This document shows positions 1 to 9,098 of a stretch of 46,258 bases of DNA, one piece after another. The number at the start of each line of letters is the position of its first letter. Position 1 is the stretch's first letter. The notes beneath the pieces are model-generated. The model searched no databases and was not told the DNA's origin. It worked only from the letters and a program-made list of their open reading frames with translations. The DNA is from Brumimicrobium sp041655765 (lineage in GTDB: Bacteria > Bacteroidota > Bacteroidia > Flavobacteriales_D > Crocinitomicaceae). The stretch lies in the NCBI GenBank assembly GCA_041655765.1, contig JBBAEU010000019.1, forward strand, positions 1 through 46,258. The letters are read 5' to 3'. The position numbers and the translations under genes were made by a program.

Positions 1-94
1 GCTTAAACTTTGCTAAGATTGAGGGATGAGAACCCTCAGGGGTTCGTGCCGTAACGTAGTGAAGACCAGCGAAGCTAATCCCTCTTCCTCCGCA
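1..94 (+). other. tRNA-Ser-like 3' part, interrupted in the T loop
   Basis: Positions 21-37 form a GAGGG/CCCTC hairpin like the long variable arm of a class II tRNA. Positions 85-94 (TTCCTCC then GCA) read like a serine tRNA acceptor 3' strand with discriminator G. Between them the T loop TTCGAAT is split: TTCG is at 43-46 and AAT at 77-79, with 30 extra bases between. Removing those 30 bases restores a near-normal T arm. The 5' acceptor half would lie outside the window, and I could not fold a convincing anticodon stem from bases 1-20. It is therefore more likely a tRNA-derived repeat or a broken tRNA than a working tRNA. Confidence 0.4.
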
Positions 95-95
95 G

Positions 96-123
96 AGACT
101 TTAGTGAAAGCTAAGGTCTTTTT
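96..123 (+). terminator. Terminator-like hairpin after the tRNA-like sequence
   Basis: A 9-bp stem (96-104 with 111-119, one G-T pair) and a 6-nt loop are followed by a T run at 119-123. It directly follows the tRNA-like 3' end on the plus strand. The stop codon of the minus-strand RNase D gene overlaps the T run. The same hairpin therefore also sits just beyond that gene, but without a U tract in that direction. Confidence 0.5.
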
Positions 124-1285
124 AACCATCTAAAAATTTAATCTCAAACGCTCTCGCGACTACTTTAAAAATCTCCTGTTGGTAAGGTAAAGGTTTTTTA
201 TTTCCATTTATCAATTCTTCTATGATTCGGTTTGAAAGGATGTAGTTAGCAAAATTTTCTCCGTACTCTTTCTTTATACCATCCTTGAGTGGATAATAAT
301 ATGTATTCTTTAGGTAATTATTCCTTTTGCGTTTTTGACTTAAACGAATCTTTTCTTCCCGTGTTAAATATGGAATGCTTGGCGCATCTTTTTTGATTTT
401 GTTTTCTTCGATTTCTCTCTCTGCCTCATTAAGTAATTGAGAAAATAATTTTTGGATAGATATTGTTTTCAACTTGGGATGAATTCCTTTCAAGTCTTGC
501 CAATTGTTAATTATTTCAGGATTTTTAGCGAGTTGAAGCATTCTGGCTTTGTCAATGGTTTTATATGAAGGACGATTTAACTCTTCTGATAATCTTTCTC
601 TTTCAGCCATTATCTTTTGGAAACGAATCCACTCTGCCAATGTTAAAGATGCTTGGTCTTTGTGTGTTAAATACTGTGAGACGCTGGCCATTTGCCAATT
701 GTGATTTACAAAGCTGTCCATTTCTTGCCTTGCCCACTCATTTCTTTGAAGTTTTTCGATTTTATCCTCAAGCACTGATTGTAATGCGGGAAGATAAATA
801 ACGTCATTTTTGGCGTATTCTAATTGTTTCTCTGTTAATGGTCGTAGCGTCCAATTACTTTTTTGATGCTTTTCTTTACTGTCTTTCAGGTCTTCCTCAA
901 TCAACATCGTTGCTAAAGCGTTGTTCAAAGAAAGCGTTTCATAATCTAATAAACGGATGAGAATTGATAAATCAAGAATGTTTGTTGGTTGTGCTCCGAT
1001 GTGGTGAAGCAAACCCATGTCTTCTGAAAAAGCAAAAGAAACCAATTGGATGTTTTTATCTTCTAAAATAGGGAAGATTTTTTCAATTTTTATGTCCCCA
1101 AGTGGGTCAATTAAATAACAGGTATCCTCTCCGTCAAAAATCTGCATTAAACATAAATTAAAGCCATATTGAAAGTGGTTTTTATCAAACTCTAAATCAA
1201 TGTATATGCGAGATTTCTGAGAAAGGCTTTCAATAGCTTTTTCAAAAGTAGATGCTTGGTTGATATATTGGGTTGTAATTTTCAT
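122..1285 (-). CDS. rnd: Ribonuclease D (DEDDy 3'-5' exonuclease with HRDC domain)
   Basis: This is a 387-residue RNase D-type exonuclease, a family that trims the 3' ends of tRNA precursors and other stable RNAs in the cytoplasm. The Exo I motif IDLEFD supplies D30 and E32. Exo II is seen around FAFSEDMGLL, and Exo III around YAKNDVIYL (about 155-165), with the tyrosine of the DEDDy subgroup. An HRDC-like segment beginning LTLAEWIRFQKIM follows at about 215-290. The ATG overlaps the stop of the upstream prenyl synthase gene as TAATG, so the two are translationally coupled. It is the last gene of a minus-strand unit that begins with an RND transporter. A tRNA-like element and hairpin follow immediately. 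Confidence 0.9.
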   Translation of the reverse strand: MKITTQYINQASTFEKAIESLSQKSRIYIDLEFDKNHFQYGFNLCLMQIFDGEDTCYLIDPLGDIKIEKIFPILEDKNIQLVSFAFSEDMGLLHHIGAQPTNILDLSILIRLLDYETLSLNNALATMLIEEDLKDSKEKHQKSNWTLRPLTEKQLEYAKNDVIYLPALQSVLEDKIEKLQRNEWARQEMDSFVNHNWQMASVSQYLTHKDQASLTLAEWIRFQKIMAERERLSEELNRPSYKTIDKARMLQLAKNPEIINNWQDLKGIHPKLKTISIQKLFSQLLNEAEREIEENKIKKDAPSIPYLTREEKIRLSQKRKRNNYLKNTYYYPLKDGIKKEYGENFANYILSNRIIEELINGNKKPLPYQQEIFKVVARAFEIKFLDG

Positions 1286-2256
1286 TAAAAATCTCTCGAC
1301 ATTAAGGATTCTGCAAGTTTTAACAGTTCGCTTTTGTTTTTGTTCGGAACTTGAACTGCATCCATCTGTTTTAGAGCTAATTGATAAAATTGATTTTTTA
1401 ATTTTTCTGCCTCTTCCTTAATGTTAAGTGCATCAAAAATTGTTTTAACAGCTATGATTTTTTCATTTCCTTGAAGGTCTGATAGCGCATGATTAAGGGC
1501 GTCTTTTTGCTCTTCAGAAGCTAGTTCAAAAGCTTTTAAAAGCAAAAATGTTTTTTTATTTGCCAAAATATCGCCCCCCTTCTGTTTCCCAAACTTTCCT
1601 GATTCAGAGTAAAGGTCTAATAAGTCATCTTGAATTTGAAATGCCAAGCCAACGTTTAATCCAAAGGTATAGATTTTTTGGATTTCATCTTTATCTTTAA
1701 CTCCAGCGACAATGGCTCCCATTTCAAGTGCAGCACCGATTAAAACAGATGTTTTCAAACGAATCATTTCGATATAATCATCAATACTCACCTCGGTTAA
1801 TGTCTCGAAATCCATATCCAATTGCTGACCTTCACAAACTTCGCGTGATGTACGGGTAAAGACATTGATTAAGTCGGGGATAATTTCTCTATCGTTTTTT
1901 GCAAGATATTCTACTGCAATCGTAAATAAAGTATCACCTGAAAGAATTCCTATATCGCTGTTCCACTTTTCATGAACGGTTTGTTGACCTCTTCGCAAAG
2001 GTGCCTCGTCCATTATATCATCGTGAATCAAAGTGAAATTATGGAACAATTCAATTGCAATGGCTGTATTTAAGGCTTTTATCCCATCCTCACCATAAAG
2101 ACTACAGCCAAGCATTGTAAGTGTTGGTCGTGTTCTTTTTCCTGAAATTTTCAAAAAGTATCGTAAAGGATTATACAAGTTTTTTGGTGATGAAGGAAAT
2201 GCAATTTTTGATATTGCGTCTTCTAATATTTCTTGATAGACCTCTACTTTATCCAT
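1285..2256 (-). CDS. Polyprenyl diphosphate synthase (trans-isoprenyl diphosphate synthase)
   Basis: This is a head-to-tail prenyl chain elongation enzyme condensing isopentenyl diphosphate with allylic diphosphates. Both aspartate-rich motifs are intact: HDDIMDEAPLRRG (first DDxxD) and QIQDDLLDLY (second DDxxD). The residue five positions before the first motif is phenylalanine, a feature often linked to shorter chains (C15-C20), but product length cannot be read with certainty. The frame can be extended to a GTG at 2262; I prefer the ATG at 2256, giving MDKVEVYQ and 323 residues. It lies about 10 bases after the RND transporter gene and shares a TAATG overlap with rnd. The operon context suggests lipid or isoprenoid handling. 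Confidence 0.88.
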   Translation of the reverse strand: MDKVEVYQEILEDAISKIAFPSSPKNLYNPLRYFLKISGKRTRPTLTMLGCSLYGEDGIKALNTAIAIELFHNFTLIHDDIMDEAPLRRGQQTVHEKWNSDIGILSGDTLFTIAVEYLAKNDREIIPDLINVFTRTSREVCEGQQLDMDFETLTEVSIDDYIEMIRLKTSVLIGAALEMGAIVAGVKDKDEIQKIYTFGLNVGLAFQIQDDLLDLYSESGKFGKQKGGDILANKKTFLLLKAFELASEEQKDALNHALSDLQGNEKIIAVKTIFDALNIKEEAEKLKNQFYQLALKQMDAVQVPNKNKSELLKLAESLMSRDF

Positions 2257-2266
2257 AAACACGTGA

Positions 2267-5185
2267 TTAATTATCTTCTTTTTCAGTTATATCCTCTTCG
2301 CTTGTCTCTTTATAGTTAATCCCCGTGGTTGGGTCGATTTCTAATTCATCTAAATCAACATCTACTTCCTCGTCATAAATTTTAACCAAAGGTTCGTTTT
2401 CAATTGCAGCTGCAACAATTCGCTTTTCGAAACTGAAAAGTAAAGATGGCACAACCAATAAGTTGGTTAACATAGCCACAAGTAATGTCAACGAAATAAG
2501 CAACCCGAGTGCTTGCGTACCTCCAAATTGAGAGAAAACAAACACAGAGAATCCACTCACTAAAATTATTGAAGTATAGAACATACTCATACCAGTTTCA
2601 TAGAGAGCGTCAACAATACACTGTTTTGTGTCATAACTTTGTATTTTTAATTGACGTCTATATCGAGAAAGGAAATGAATTGTGTCATCGACAGAAATAC
2701 CCAAAGCGATACTAAAAACCAAGAGAGTTGAAGGTTTTATCGGGACTCCAGTAAAACCCATTACTCCAGCTGTGATGATTAGTGGGATAAAGTTAGGAAT
2801 CATAGAAACAAGTACCATTTTCCACGAACCAAATAGCAGTGCCATGAGCAAAGAGATGGAAATCACTGCAAAGATAATACTAGAAAATAAGTTTTGGATG
2901 AGGTATTTCGTTCCTTGTGCTGCAACAACGGAAACGCCTGTTATAAAATTTTCAAACCTTTCACTATCGATTGCTTCTTTTAATGCTTCTTTAAATCCGT
3001 CTTTTTCATAATATGTTTTGATTAAATCAGGGTCAATGTCAAACGCAAACAATTGTTCTTCATCACCATCAGATAAAATATAGGTTAAATTATTCAAATA
3101 TATATTTGATACGTCTAAAATGGAGTCGATATAATTAATGTTTCCCTCTTCATATTGTTTAAAGTAGTAGTCAACTTGTTTTTGATTTGGATTTAAGATT
3201 GAATCAACCATTGTTGAAACCCGATCTGTAATTTCTCCCATTTCGTATGAACCCAAATCTAATACTTGTGTACGAATTCTGAACGTAGTATTTGCAGTAT
3301 CTATCATGCTGCTTAATGCTGCGTTATTTGTTATATCAGGAAAAAATCTATCTGTTAAGTAGAGAATCTCCTCGGCATTTCTATTTTTGGATAAGAAATC
3401 CATAATTTCTGCTTCTGAAGGATTTGGCGATACTTCCATTGAGTCGCCCTCCTTAGGAACATATTCAAGTAATGTTTTAGCAATTTTAGGAGAATTGAGG
3501 ACAATCGAATCAAGGTATTTCACATCAGTTTTTTCCGCAAGTTCGCGGTAACGATGTATTTGTTTCGTCGTTTCCATATCCTTTTGGAAAGCATCCACAT
3601 AATCTCTCAACCTTAGCATATCTTTTCGCTCAATAAGTTTATACATATCAGGATTGTTTCCGTAGTACGACATGTTAATTAGTTTCATGAAATCAACAAT
3701 CGAGAGGGAACGACTAAAAAATGTATCTTTGCTTAAATTGTCCTGAATGGCTTCAATTTTTTCAAGCGTAGCTTTATCGAATTTCCGTGCGTCTTTTTTA
3801 TAATTGATGAGAATTTCAAAAGGAATTACACCACCAAAATTATCCTCTAAAAAATGAATATCTTCTAAAATTTGGTCACCTTCAGGTAAATCACTTGTAA
3901 GGTTTCCAGTAGCTTTCATTTGAGTTGCTCCGATAATAGAAATAATGATTACAATAACTGTAATTACATAAACCCAATTTCGATTCGTGGTTGTGTGATG
4001 AATGATTCTATTAGTAACTCCTAAAGCTAATTTTTTGTCAAGATGTTTTAAATGTCGTCTCTTAGGTTTACTTGAAAAAGAATAAAGGATTGGAATAATA
4101 CAAATTGAAAGCACGAAAACTCCAATAATATTAAGTGACGAAGCAACCCCAAATTCTTGTAATCTTTCAGAGTTTACAAAAATAAAAGTACTGAATCCCA
4201 TTGCGGTCGTGAGATTTGTCATAAATATAGCATTTCCCACACGACTAATTACTCTCGAAAGTCCTAAAACTTTATTTCCGTGCCCCTTAACTTCTTGATG
4301 GAACCTGACCAGAAGATATACACAGTCGGGAATCCCAATGACAATCATTAGCGGAGGAATCAGCGCCATTAAGATGGAAATTTCAAATCCCATGATGGCA
4401 ATACTTCCGAGCGACCAAATTACAGCTGTAAAAACGACGATATTACAGAATAAAACGACACGGAAAGACCTAAAAAACAAATAAAGTAGGAGAGAAGTTA
4501 TGGAAATGGCCAAACCAATAAAGATAAACATTTCGTTTACAACTCGTTTTCCCATCACAACCCGAATATGAGGAAGTCCTGCAAAATGAACTTGACCAAA
4601 AGTCTCTTGATATTCATTTGCAATATCCTCGGCGTCAAATACTACGTCTTGTTTATCTACATCTGCAAGGTATTCCTCATCAATGTTAATCAGCATCAAT
4701 GAAACATTTGTTGAGTCATTGTAAAGAATATCCTTGTACAAAGGCATATCTCTAACTTCTGCATGTATTTGCTCAATAGATTTAGCTTGAAAAGATGGGT
4801 CTATAAAAATCGGCTCAGCTTCAAACTTACCTTCTTTGGTATTGTTTTTTATTGTAAAAAGATCTGATTCGGAGAAGACAGATTTAACGCCATCTAAATT
4901 TGAAATCCGATCTCCCATCTCTTTCCATTTCAGGAAGTTTTCTTCAGTATAAAGATTTTTTGTTTCAACAGCAAAAATAAGTACACCTTCATTTTCGCCA
5001 AACATTTCTTTGAAACGGTTGTATTCAATTTGTGCAGGCGCATCCTCAGGTAAAGTATTTCCATAGCGATTATCTGTTGTCAATCCTGTAAAAGCATGAT
5101 ACCCAAAGAGGATGGTTAACAAGCCGATAACAACAAGAATCGCAATACGATTTCTAAGAATTATTTGTGATAGTTTAAACCACAT
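2267..5185 (-). CDS. RND superfamily (MMPL/HpnN-like) transporter
   Basis: This 972-residue inner-membrane protein has the duplicated RND layout: one N-terminal transmembrane segment (about 12-32), a large periplasmic loop, a bundle of five or six helices, then the whole pattern again. The first half carries IGIPDCVYLLVRFH (about 280-300) and the second LGISVDDTIHFLSRYRR. These are the acidic motifs that mark MMPL/HpnN/patched-type members, whose substrates are usually lipids or hydrophobic molecules. The C-terminal tail is strongly acidic. No membrane fusion protein or outer-membrane channel gene is adjacent, which argues against a classic tripartite drug pump. It heads the operon with a prenyl synthase and RNase D; the substrate is unknown. 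Confidence 0.85.
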   Translation of the reverse strand: MWFKLSQIILRNRIAILVVIGLLTILFGYHAFTGLTTDNRYGNTLPEDAPAQIEYNRFKEMFGENEGVLIFAVETKNLYTEENFLKWKEMGDRISNLDGVKSVFSESDLFTIKNNTKEGKFEAEPIFIDPSFQAKSIEQIHAEVRDMPLYKDILYNDSTNVSLMLINIDEEYLADVDKQDVVFDAEDIANEYQETFGQVHFAGLPHIRVVMGKRVVNEMFIFIGLAISITSLLLYLFFRSFRVVLFCNIVVFTAVIWSLGSIAIMGFEISILMALIPPLMIVIGIPDCVYLLVRFHQEVKGHGNKVLGLSRVISRVGNAIFMTNLTTAMGFSTFIFVNSERLQEFGVASSLNIIGVFVLSICIIPILYSFSSKPKRRHLKHLDKKLALGVTNRIIHHTTTNRNWVYVITVIVIIISIIGATQMKATGNLTSDLPEGDQILEDIHFLEDNFGGVIPFEILINYKKDARKFDKATLEKIEAIQDNLSKDTFFSRSLSIVDFMKLINMSYYGNNPDMYKLIERKDMLRLRDYVDAFQKDMETTKQIHRYRELAEKTDVKYLDSIVLNSPKIAKTLLEYVPKEGDSMEVSPNPSEAEIMDFLSKNRNAEEILYLTDRFFPDITNNAALSSMIDTANTTFRIRTQVLDLGSYEMGEITDRVSTMVDSILNPNQKQVDYYFKQYEEGNINYIDSILDVSNIYLNNLTYILSDGDEEQLFAFDIDPDLIKTYYEKDGFKEALKEAIDSERFENFITGVSVVAAQGTKYLIQNLFSSIIFAVISISLLMALLFGSWKMVLVSMIPNFIPLIITAGVMGFTGVPIKPSTLLVFSIALGISVDDTIHFLSRYRRQLKIQSYDTKQCIVDALYETGMSMFYTSIILVSGFSVFVFSQFGGTQALGLLISLTLLVAMLTNLLVVPSLLFSFEKRIVAAAIENEPLVKIYDEEVDVDLDELEIDPTTGINYKETSEEDITEKEDN

Positions 5186-5207
5186 TTACATTTTATTTTA
5201 AGGTTTG

Positions 5208-5215
5208 CAAATTTA
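5208..5215 (-). promoter_or_regulatory. Bacteroidota -7 element (TAAATTTG) for the RND operon
   Basis: Read on the minus strand, TAAATTTG matches the TAnnTTTG consensus and ends about 22 bases upstream of the RND transporter ATG. No strong -33 element was identified. Confidence 0.45.
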
Positions 5216-5303
5216 ATATAATATCTGATAAAAGTAGGCAATACCAATGAATGTATATTTTACAGATGTTTAACCGTTATTTAATCTTAGTATTTTTTTC
5301 AAT

Positions 5304-5325
5304 AAAACCAAAACATGACGGTTTT
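5304..5325 (-). terminator. Weak terminator-like hairpin after the Fur-family gene
   Basis: A 6-bp AAAACC/GGTTTT inverted repeat lies a few bases beyond the stop of the Fur-family gene on the minus strand. It is followed by only a short T-rich stretch. It is weak, and may not end transcription fully before the RND gene. Confidence 0.3.
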
Positions 5326-5332
5326 AAAGACA

Positions 5333-5749
5333 TCAAATCACTCTATTGCATTTTTTACAAATTCCTTTTGCCTGAAATTCTCTTTCTTCAATAACAAACC
5401 CAGGTAATTGAATTAGTGGTGAATTTTGAATTTCTACACAATAAACTTCTTCGCATTCTTTGCATTGAAAGTGAACGTGTTGATGTTCGTGAATGCCAGA
5501 ATCATGTTTACAAACGACATCGCAAAGCGCAAGTTTTTTCACATCACCAGGCATCACGATTTCGTGGATAACACCTTTGTTGATAAAGGATTTAATGGTT
5601 CGATAAAGCGTAATTCTATCAAACTCATTAAGTTCTCCTTCAATATCTTGGACAGAAATTGCGTGTTGACTTTTTAAGAAAATCGACAATACTTCTTTCC
5701 TAAAAGGTGTTACCCGTAATTTTTTACTTTTTAAGATGTCTGACATCAT
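5333..5749 (-). CDS. Fur-family transcriptional regulator
   Basis: This is a 138-residue regulator of the Fur/Zur/PerR family. The N-terminal winged helix (about 1-75) includes the recognition-like segment DRITLYRTIKSFINKGV. The C-terminal dimerisation domain has the histidine-rich HEHQHVHFQC stretch and two CxxC pairs, CKEC and CKKC, that bind structural zinc. Which metal it senses cannot be told from sequence; the spacing is compatible with Fur or Zur. Two consecutive ATG codons open the frame and either could be used. It lies 9 bases after the CoA-transferase gene, so it appears to be the third gene of a PBP1A operon, an unexpected place for a metal regulator. Confidence 0.85.
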   Translation of the reverse strand: MMSDILKSKKLRVTPFRKEVLSIFLKSQHAISVQDIEGELNEFDRITLYRTIKSFINKGVIHEIVMPGDVKKLALCDVVCKHDSGIHEHQHVHFQCKECEEVYCVEIQNSPLIQLPGFVIEEREFQAKGICKKCNRVI

Positions 5750-5758
5750 TGATTGAAA

Positions 5759-6454
5759 TTATCTCGGTCTTGTCGTAATTTGTTCTATTCTTTTTTCAAA
5801 TTTTTCTCCTTGGAAGATTCTTTGTACGAATATTCCGGGAGTATGGATTTGATTTGGGTCTAATTCTCCGGCAGGAACAAGTTCTTCTACCTCTGCGATA
5901 GTGATTTTTCCAGCCATTGCCATCACGGGATTAAAATTTCTGGCAGTACCTTTATAAATTAAATTCCCTTCGGTGTCACCTTTCCATGCTTTAACGATAG
6001 CAAAATCAGCAGTCAATGCTTCTTCAAGGATATGAGGTTTTCCATCAAAAATACGAACTTCTTTACCTTCAGCCACTTCTGTACCATAGCCTGCGGGCGT
6101 ATAAAATGCAGGAATCCCCATCCCGCCAGCTCTACATTTTTCAGCCAAAGAGCCTTGTGGAGTAAGGATAACTTCTAACTCACCAGAAAGCATTTGTCTT
6201 TCAAATTCTGCGTTTTCACCAACGTAAGATGCAATCATTGTTTTGATTTGTTTTTTTTGCAATAATAACCCCAAACCAAAGTCGTCAACTCCTGCATTAT
6301 TAGAAATACAAGTTAAGTTTTTAGTTCCCATTTTTACAATTTCTTCAATTGTATTTTCTGGAATACCGCACAATCCAAATCCTCCAAACATAATTGTCAT
6401 ACCATCGACAATTCCCTCACATGCTTCTTGAACATTTTTTACTCTTTTATCCAT
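5759..6454 (-). CDS. scoA: Succinyl-CoA:3-ketoacid CoA transferase, subunit A
   Basis: This 231-residue protein matches the alpha subunit of family I 3-oxoacid CoA transferases, which move CoA between succinyl-CoA and acetoacetate in ketone-body or fatty-acid use. The glycine-rich GGFGLCGIPENTIE motif near the start is characteristic, and the length is typical. The open frame extends upstream to 6625, but that would run through the end of the PBP1A gene. The ATG at 6454 (MDKRVKNV), 10 bases after the PBP1A stop, is the family start. The catalytic glutamate of these enzymes sits in subunit B, which is not adjacent and is nowhere in the window. A separately encoded partner is required. Confidence 0.88.
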   Translation of the reverse strand: MDKRVKNVQEACEGIVDGMTIMFGGFGLCGIPENTIEEIVKMGTKNLTCISNNAGVDDFGLGLLLQKKQIKTMIASYVGENAEFERQMLSGELEVILTPQGSLAEKCRAGGMGIPAFYTPAGYGTEVAEGKEVRIFDGKPHILEEALTADFAIVKAWKGDTEGNLIYKGTARNFNPVMAMAGKITIAEVEELVPAGELDPNQIHTPGIFVQRIFQGEKFEKRIEQITTRPR

Positions 6455-6464
6455 TTTATATTTT

Positions 6465-8996
6465 TTAAAAATCAAATTCTGGCACTGTTGTTTCTGCGTC
6501 TGTATTTGAATTTTGATTATTTGCACAATTAAAAATTGAGTTTTCGTATCCGTAAGGAACTTCAAAACCTTTAGTTGAAATATGAATTTTTGGATCTTTA
6601 TAAACTTCTTGCATATAATATCCATAAATCGGCAAAGCCAAGCGTGCCCCTTGTCCCCAAGTCATAGAACGAAAACGTACAGCCATGTCTTCTGCTCCGC
6701 CCCAAACTCCAGTAACTAAGTCGGGAGTTAATGCCATAAACCAACCGTCTGAGTTGTTTTGTGTTGTTCCTGTCTTACCAGCAGTTGGGTGTGTGATTCC
6801 ACCCCAATCCCTCCAAGTTCCACGCAAACTTGCTCCAGTACCCGATAAAACAACTTGCTCCATCATTTTAAGTGTAGAATAGGCTAAATCTTCAGATAAG
6901 ACCTCCCTTGATTCTTGTTCGTGGGTATAAATTACGTTTCCATGTCTATCCTCAATTTGAATAATAGCAGATGGCGAATTGTAAACACCTTTGTTAATAA
7001 AAGTTGCTTGAGCGGCAGTAATTTCCAAAAGTGATAAATCCATAACTCCCAAACACATAGCAGGAACAATGTCTTCTTGACGCAAATGAATATTCATGCT
7101 TTCCAAGAGTTTAGCCACGGCATTTGGACCTGCAACTCCACCCATTCTTGCCATCACGGCAACGGTAATGTTGTTCATCGATTTGGAAAGACCTTCAGAA
7201 AAAGTTACAGGTTCCCCTTCCATATCTATACCTGCATTTCTCGGACACCATTGTTTCATGTCTTCTGGGCCAGATCCTGTAGGAATATCAACACAATAAG
7301 AGATGTTTGGTGTAGTTTGACACGGAGTAATCACGCCAAATTGCATTCCGGCAGAATAAATAAATGGTTTTATAGTTGACCCTACTTGCCTTTTGGCTTT
7401 CGCTACATGGTCGTATGAGAAATGATTGATATTAGGTCCACCTACCCAAGCTTTTATCAAGCCAGTTTGAGGTTCAATTGAAACGAGACCGGCTTGCATA
7501 ATATTCTTATAATAGCGAATGGAGTCGTTTGGAGTCATAATTGTATCAATGTCGCCATCCCATGAAAATATCTTCATTTGGGTGGGCTTATCGAAGCTTG
7601 CGAGAATTTCTTTTTCAGAATAATTAGCCCGTTTCATATTTCGATATCGGTCTGAACGTTTTCTAGAGCTATTCATTAGCAATTCAACAGTCGCATCAGG
7701 AATAGAAGATGCAAACGGGAATTTTTTGGAGCTACGATTGTTTTTATCGAATGGTTCTTGGATGTTTTTTTTAAGGTGTTTAACCACAGCAGCTTCGGCA
7801 TGTTTTTGCATGTCGAGATTGAGCGAAGTATAAATTTTTAATCCATCCTCATAGATGTTATAAGGATCTCCATTTGGTTTTCTGTATTTATACTCTCCAT
7901 TGGTATCTTTTTCAGCCAAGATGTCGGTAATTTCTTGTCTTAAACTCTCTCTGAAATAAGGAGCGACCCCTTCTTTGAAGTCAACACGTTGATAGTCAGT
8001 AATTATTGGTAGGCTTTTTAAACTATCAAGTTCTTCTTTTGTGATTGTGCTTAAAAGTGCTGGATTTTCTTTTTTAGAATTTTTATACCATTGCTCTAAA
8101 ACCACGTTTCTGCGATTAATGGCTCTTAGCGAATCTTTTTCCCTTGCTTCGTTAATTTGCTCGGATTTAATGGAGTCTTCAGGTACATTATTTCTTTCTG
8201 CTAAAATTCTTCTATAGTCTATTACATTAAAACGGTGTGGATTGTAAAGTCCAGGGTTTTTACACATTCCCACTAGAATGGCTGCTTCTTCATGGTTTAG
8301 ATCAGCTGCCTTTTTATTAAAATAAACTTTTGAAGCACTAGCAATTCCAACTGCATTGTATAAGAAATCGAACTGATTCAAATACATGGTTATAATTTCA
8401 TTTTTCGTATATCTCCTTTCTAATCGAAGAGCAATAATATTTTCTTTGATTTTTTCGTAAAGGCGTCTTTCAATTGGATTCATTTTTCTCATTCTCGCGT
8501 CTTCCTCTGTCATTTCACCACCTTCGGTAGCCAAGGCTCTTCTCTCTTCCCTTTCTTTAAGTGTAAATATTAATTTAGCCAATTGTTGCGAGATGGTTGA
8601 TGCTCCACCTCCTTTTCCCATTTTCACAATAGCTCGACCAAGCGCTCTGCCATCAATCCCAGAGTGTTCTTCAAAACGTTCATCTTCAGTTGCAATTAAT
8701 GCCGAAATAACGTATGGTGAGATTTCGTTGTAGTTAACACTACTTCTGTTGACTCTCCAATATTTACCGATTTCTGAAATGCCATCATCTGCCAAAATAG
8801 TCGTTGCTAACATTTCTTCTTGCTGCTCTAGCATAGAAACAGAAGGAAGTGAGTCATTATCAATTCTTCCGTATCTTAAGAATAAAATGGCAAAAATAGG
8901 AGTAAAAGCCACTAACCACATTAAAAGAATCAATATCCTTGATGTCCTTTTGCTAAAAATAATTTTAGAATTTTTGGTTTTTTTTGCTTTGCTCAT
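6465..8996 (-). CDS. Penicillin-binding protein 1A (bifunctional glycosyltransferase/transpeptidase)
   Basis: This 843-residue class A PBP polymerises and cross-links peptidoglycan in the periplasm. A signal anchor lies at about 18-40. The GT51 domain has the catalytic TEDERF motif (E104), GGASTISQQLAK, and the membrane-associated segment ending in KVYF. The transpeptidase domain is complete: STIK with the nucleophile S540, SMN starting at S606, and KTGTT starting at K741. The ATG at 8996 opens with a lysine-rich cytoplasmic tail. It starts a probable operon with scoA (10-base gap) and the Fur-family gene (9-base gap). The 102-bp region upstream contains no clear TAnnTTTG match, only a near match. 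Confidence 0.93.
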   Translation of the reverse strand: MSKAKKTKNSKIIFSKRTSRILILLMWLVAFTPIFAILFLRYGRIDNDSLPSVSMLEQQEEMLATTILADDGISEIGKYWRVNRSSVNYNEISPYVISALIATEDERFEEHSGIDGRALGRAIVKMGKGGGASTISQQLAKLIFTLKEREERRALATEGGEMTEEDARMRKMNPIERRLYEKIKENIIALRLERRYTKNEIITMYLNQFDFLYNAVGIASASKVYFNKKAADLNHEEAAILVGMCKNPGLYNPHRFNVIDYRRILAERNNVPEDSIKSEQINEAREKDSLRAINRRNVVLEQWYKNSKKENPALLSTITKEELDSLKSLPIITDYQRVDFKEGVAPYFRESLRQEITDILAEKDTNGEYKYRKPNGDPYNIYEDGLKIYTSLNLDMQKHAEAAVVKHLKKNIQEPFDKNNRSSKKFPFASSIPDATVELLMNSSRKRSDRYRNMKRANYSEKEILASFDKPTQMKIFSWDGDIDTIMTPNDSIRYYKNIMQAGLVSIEPQTGLIKAWVGGPNINHFSYDHVAKAKRQVGSTIKPFIYSAGMQFGVITPCQTTPNISYCVDIPTGSGPEDMKQWCPRNAGIDMEGEPVTFSEGLSKSMNNITVAVMARMGGVAGPNAVAKLLESMNIHLRQEDIVPAMCLGVMDLSLLEITAAQATFINKGVYNSPSAIIQIEDRHGNVIYTHEQESREVLSEDLAYSTLKMMEQVVLSGTGASLRGTWRDWGGITHPTAGKTGTTQNNSDGWFMALTPDLVTGVWGGAEDMAVRFRSMTWGQGARLALPIYGYYMQEVYKDPKIHISTKGFEVPYGYENSIFNCANNQNSNTDAETTVPEFDF

Positions 8997-9098
8997 TCTG
9001 AATGTAAAAATGAAAAGCTAAAATTAATGAAAAATCTTGAAAATGTAACAAAGTATAGGTCGAATTCATTTAAAATTACTCTGCCCTCACTATTCTAA

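Noticed and set aside
2682..3011. 109-codon plus-strand frame within the RND gene
   Set aside because: It is a shadow of the strongly supported 972-codon transporter gene on the other strand.
6455..6625. Longer N-terminus for the scoA product
   Set aside because: It would lie almost entirely inside the PBP1A coding region, and the extra residues are unlike the family; the ATG at 6454 gives the normal family start.
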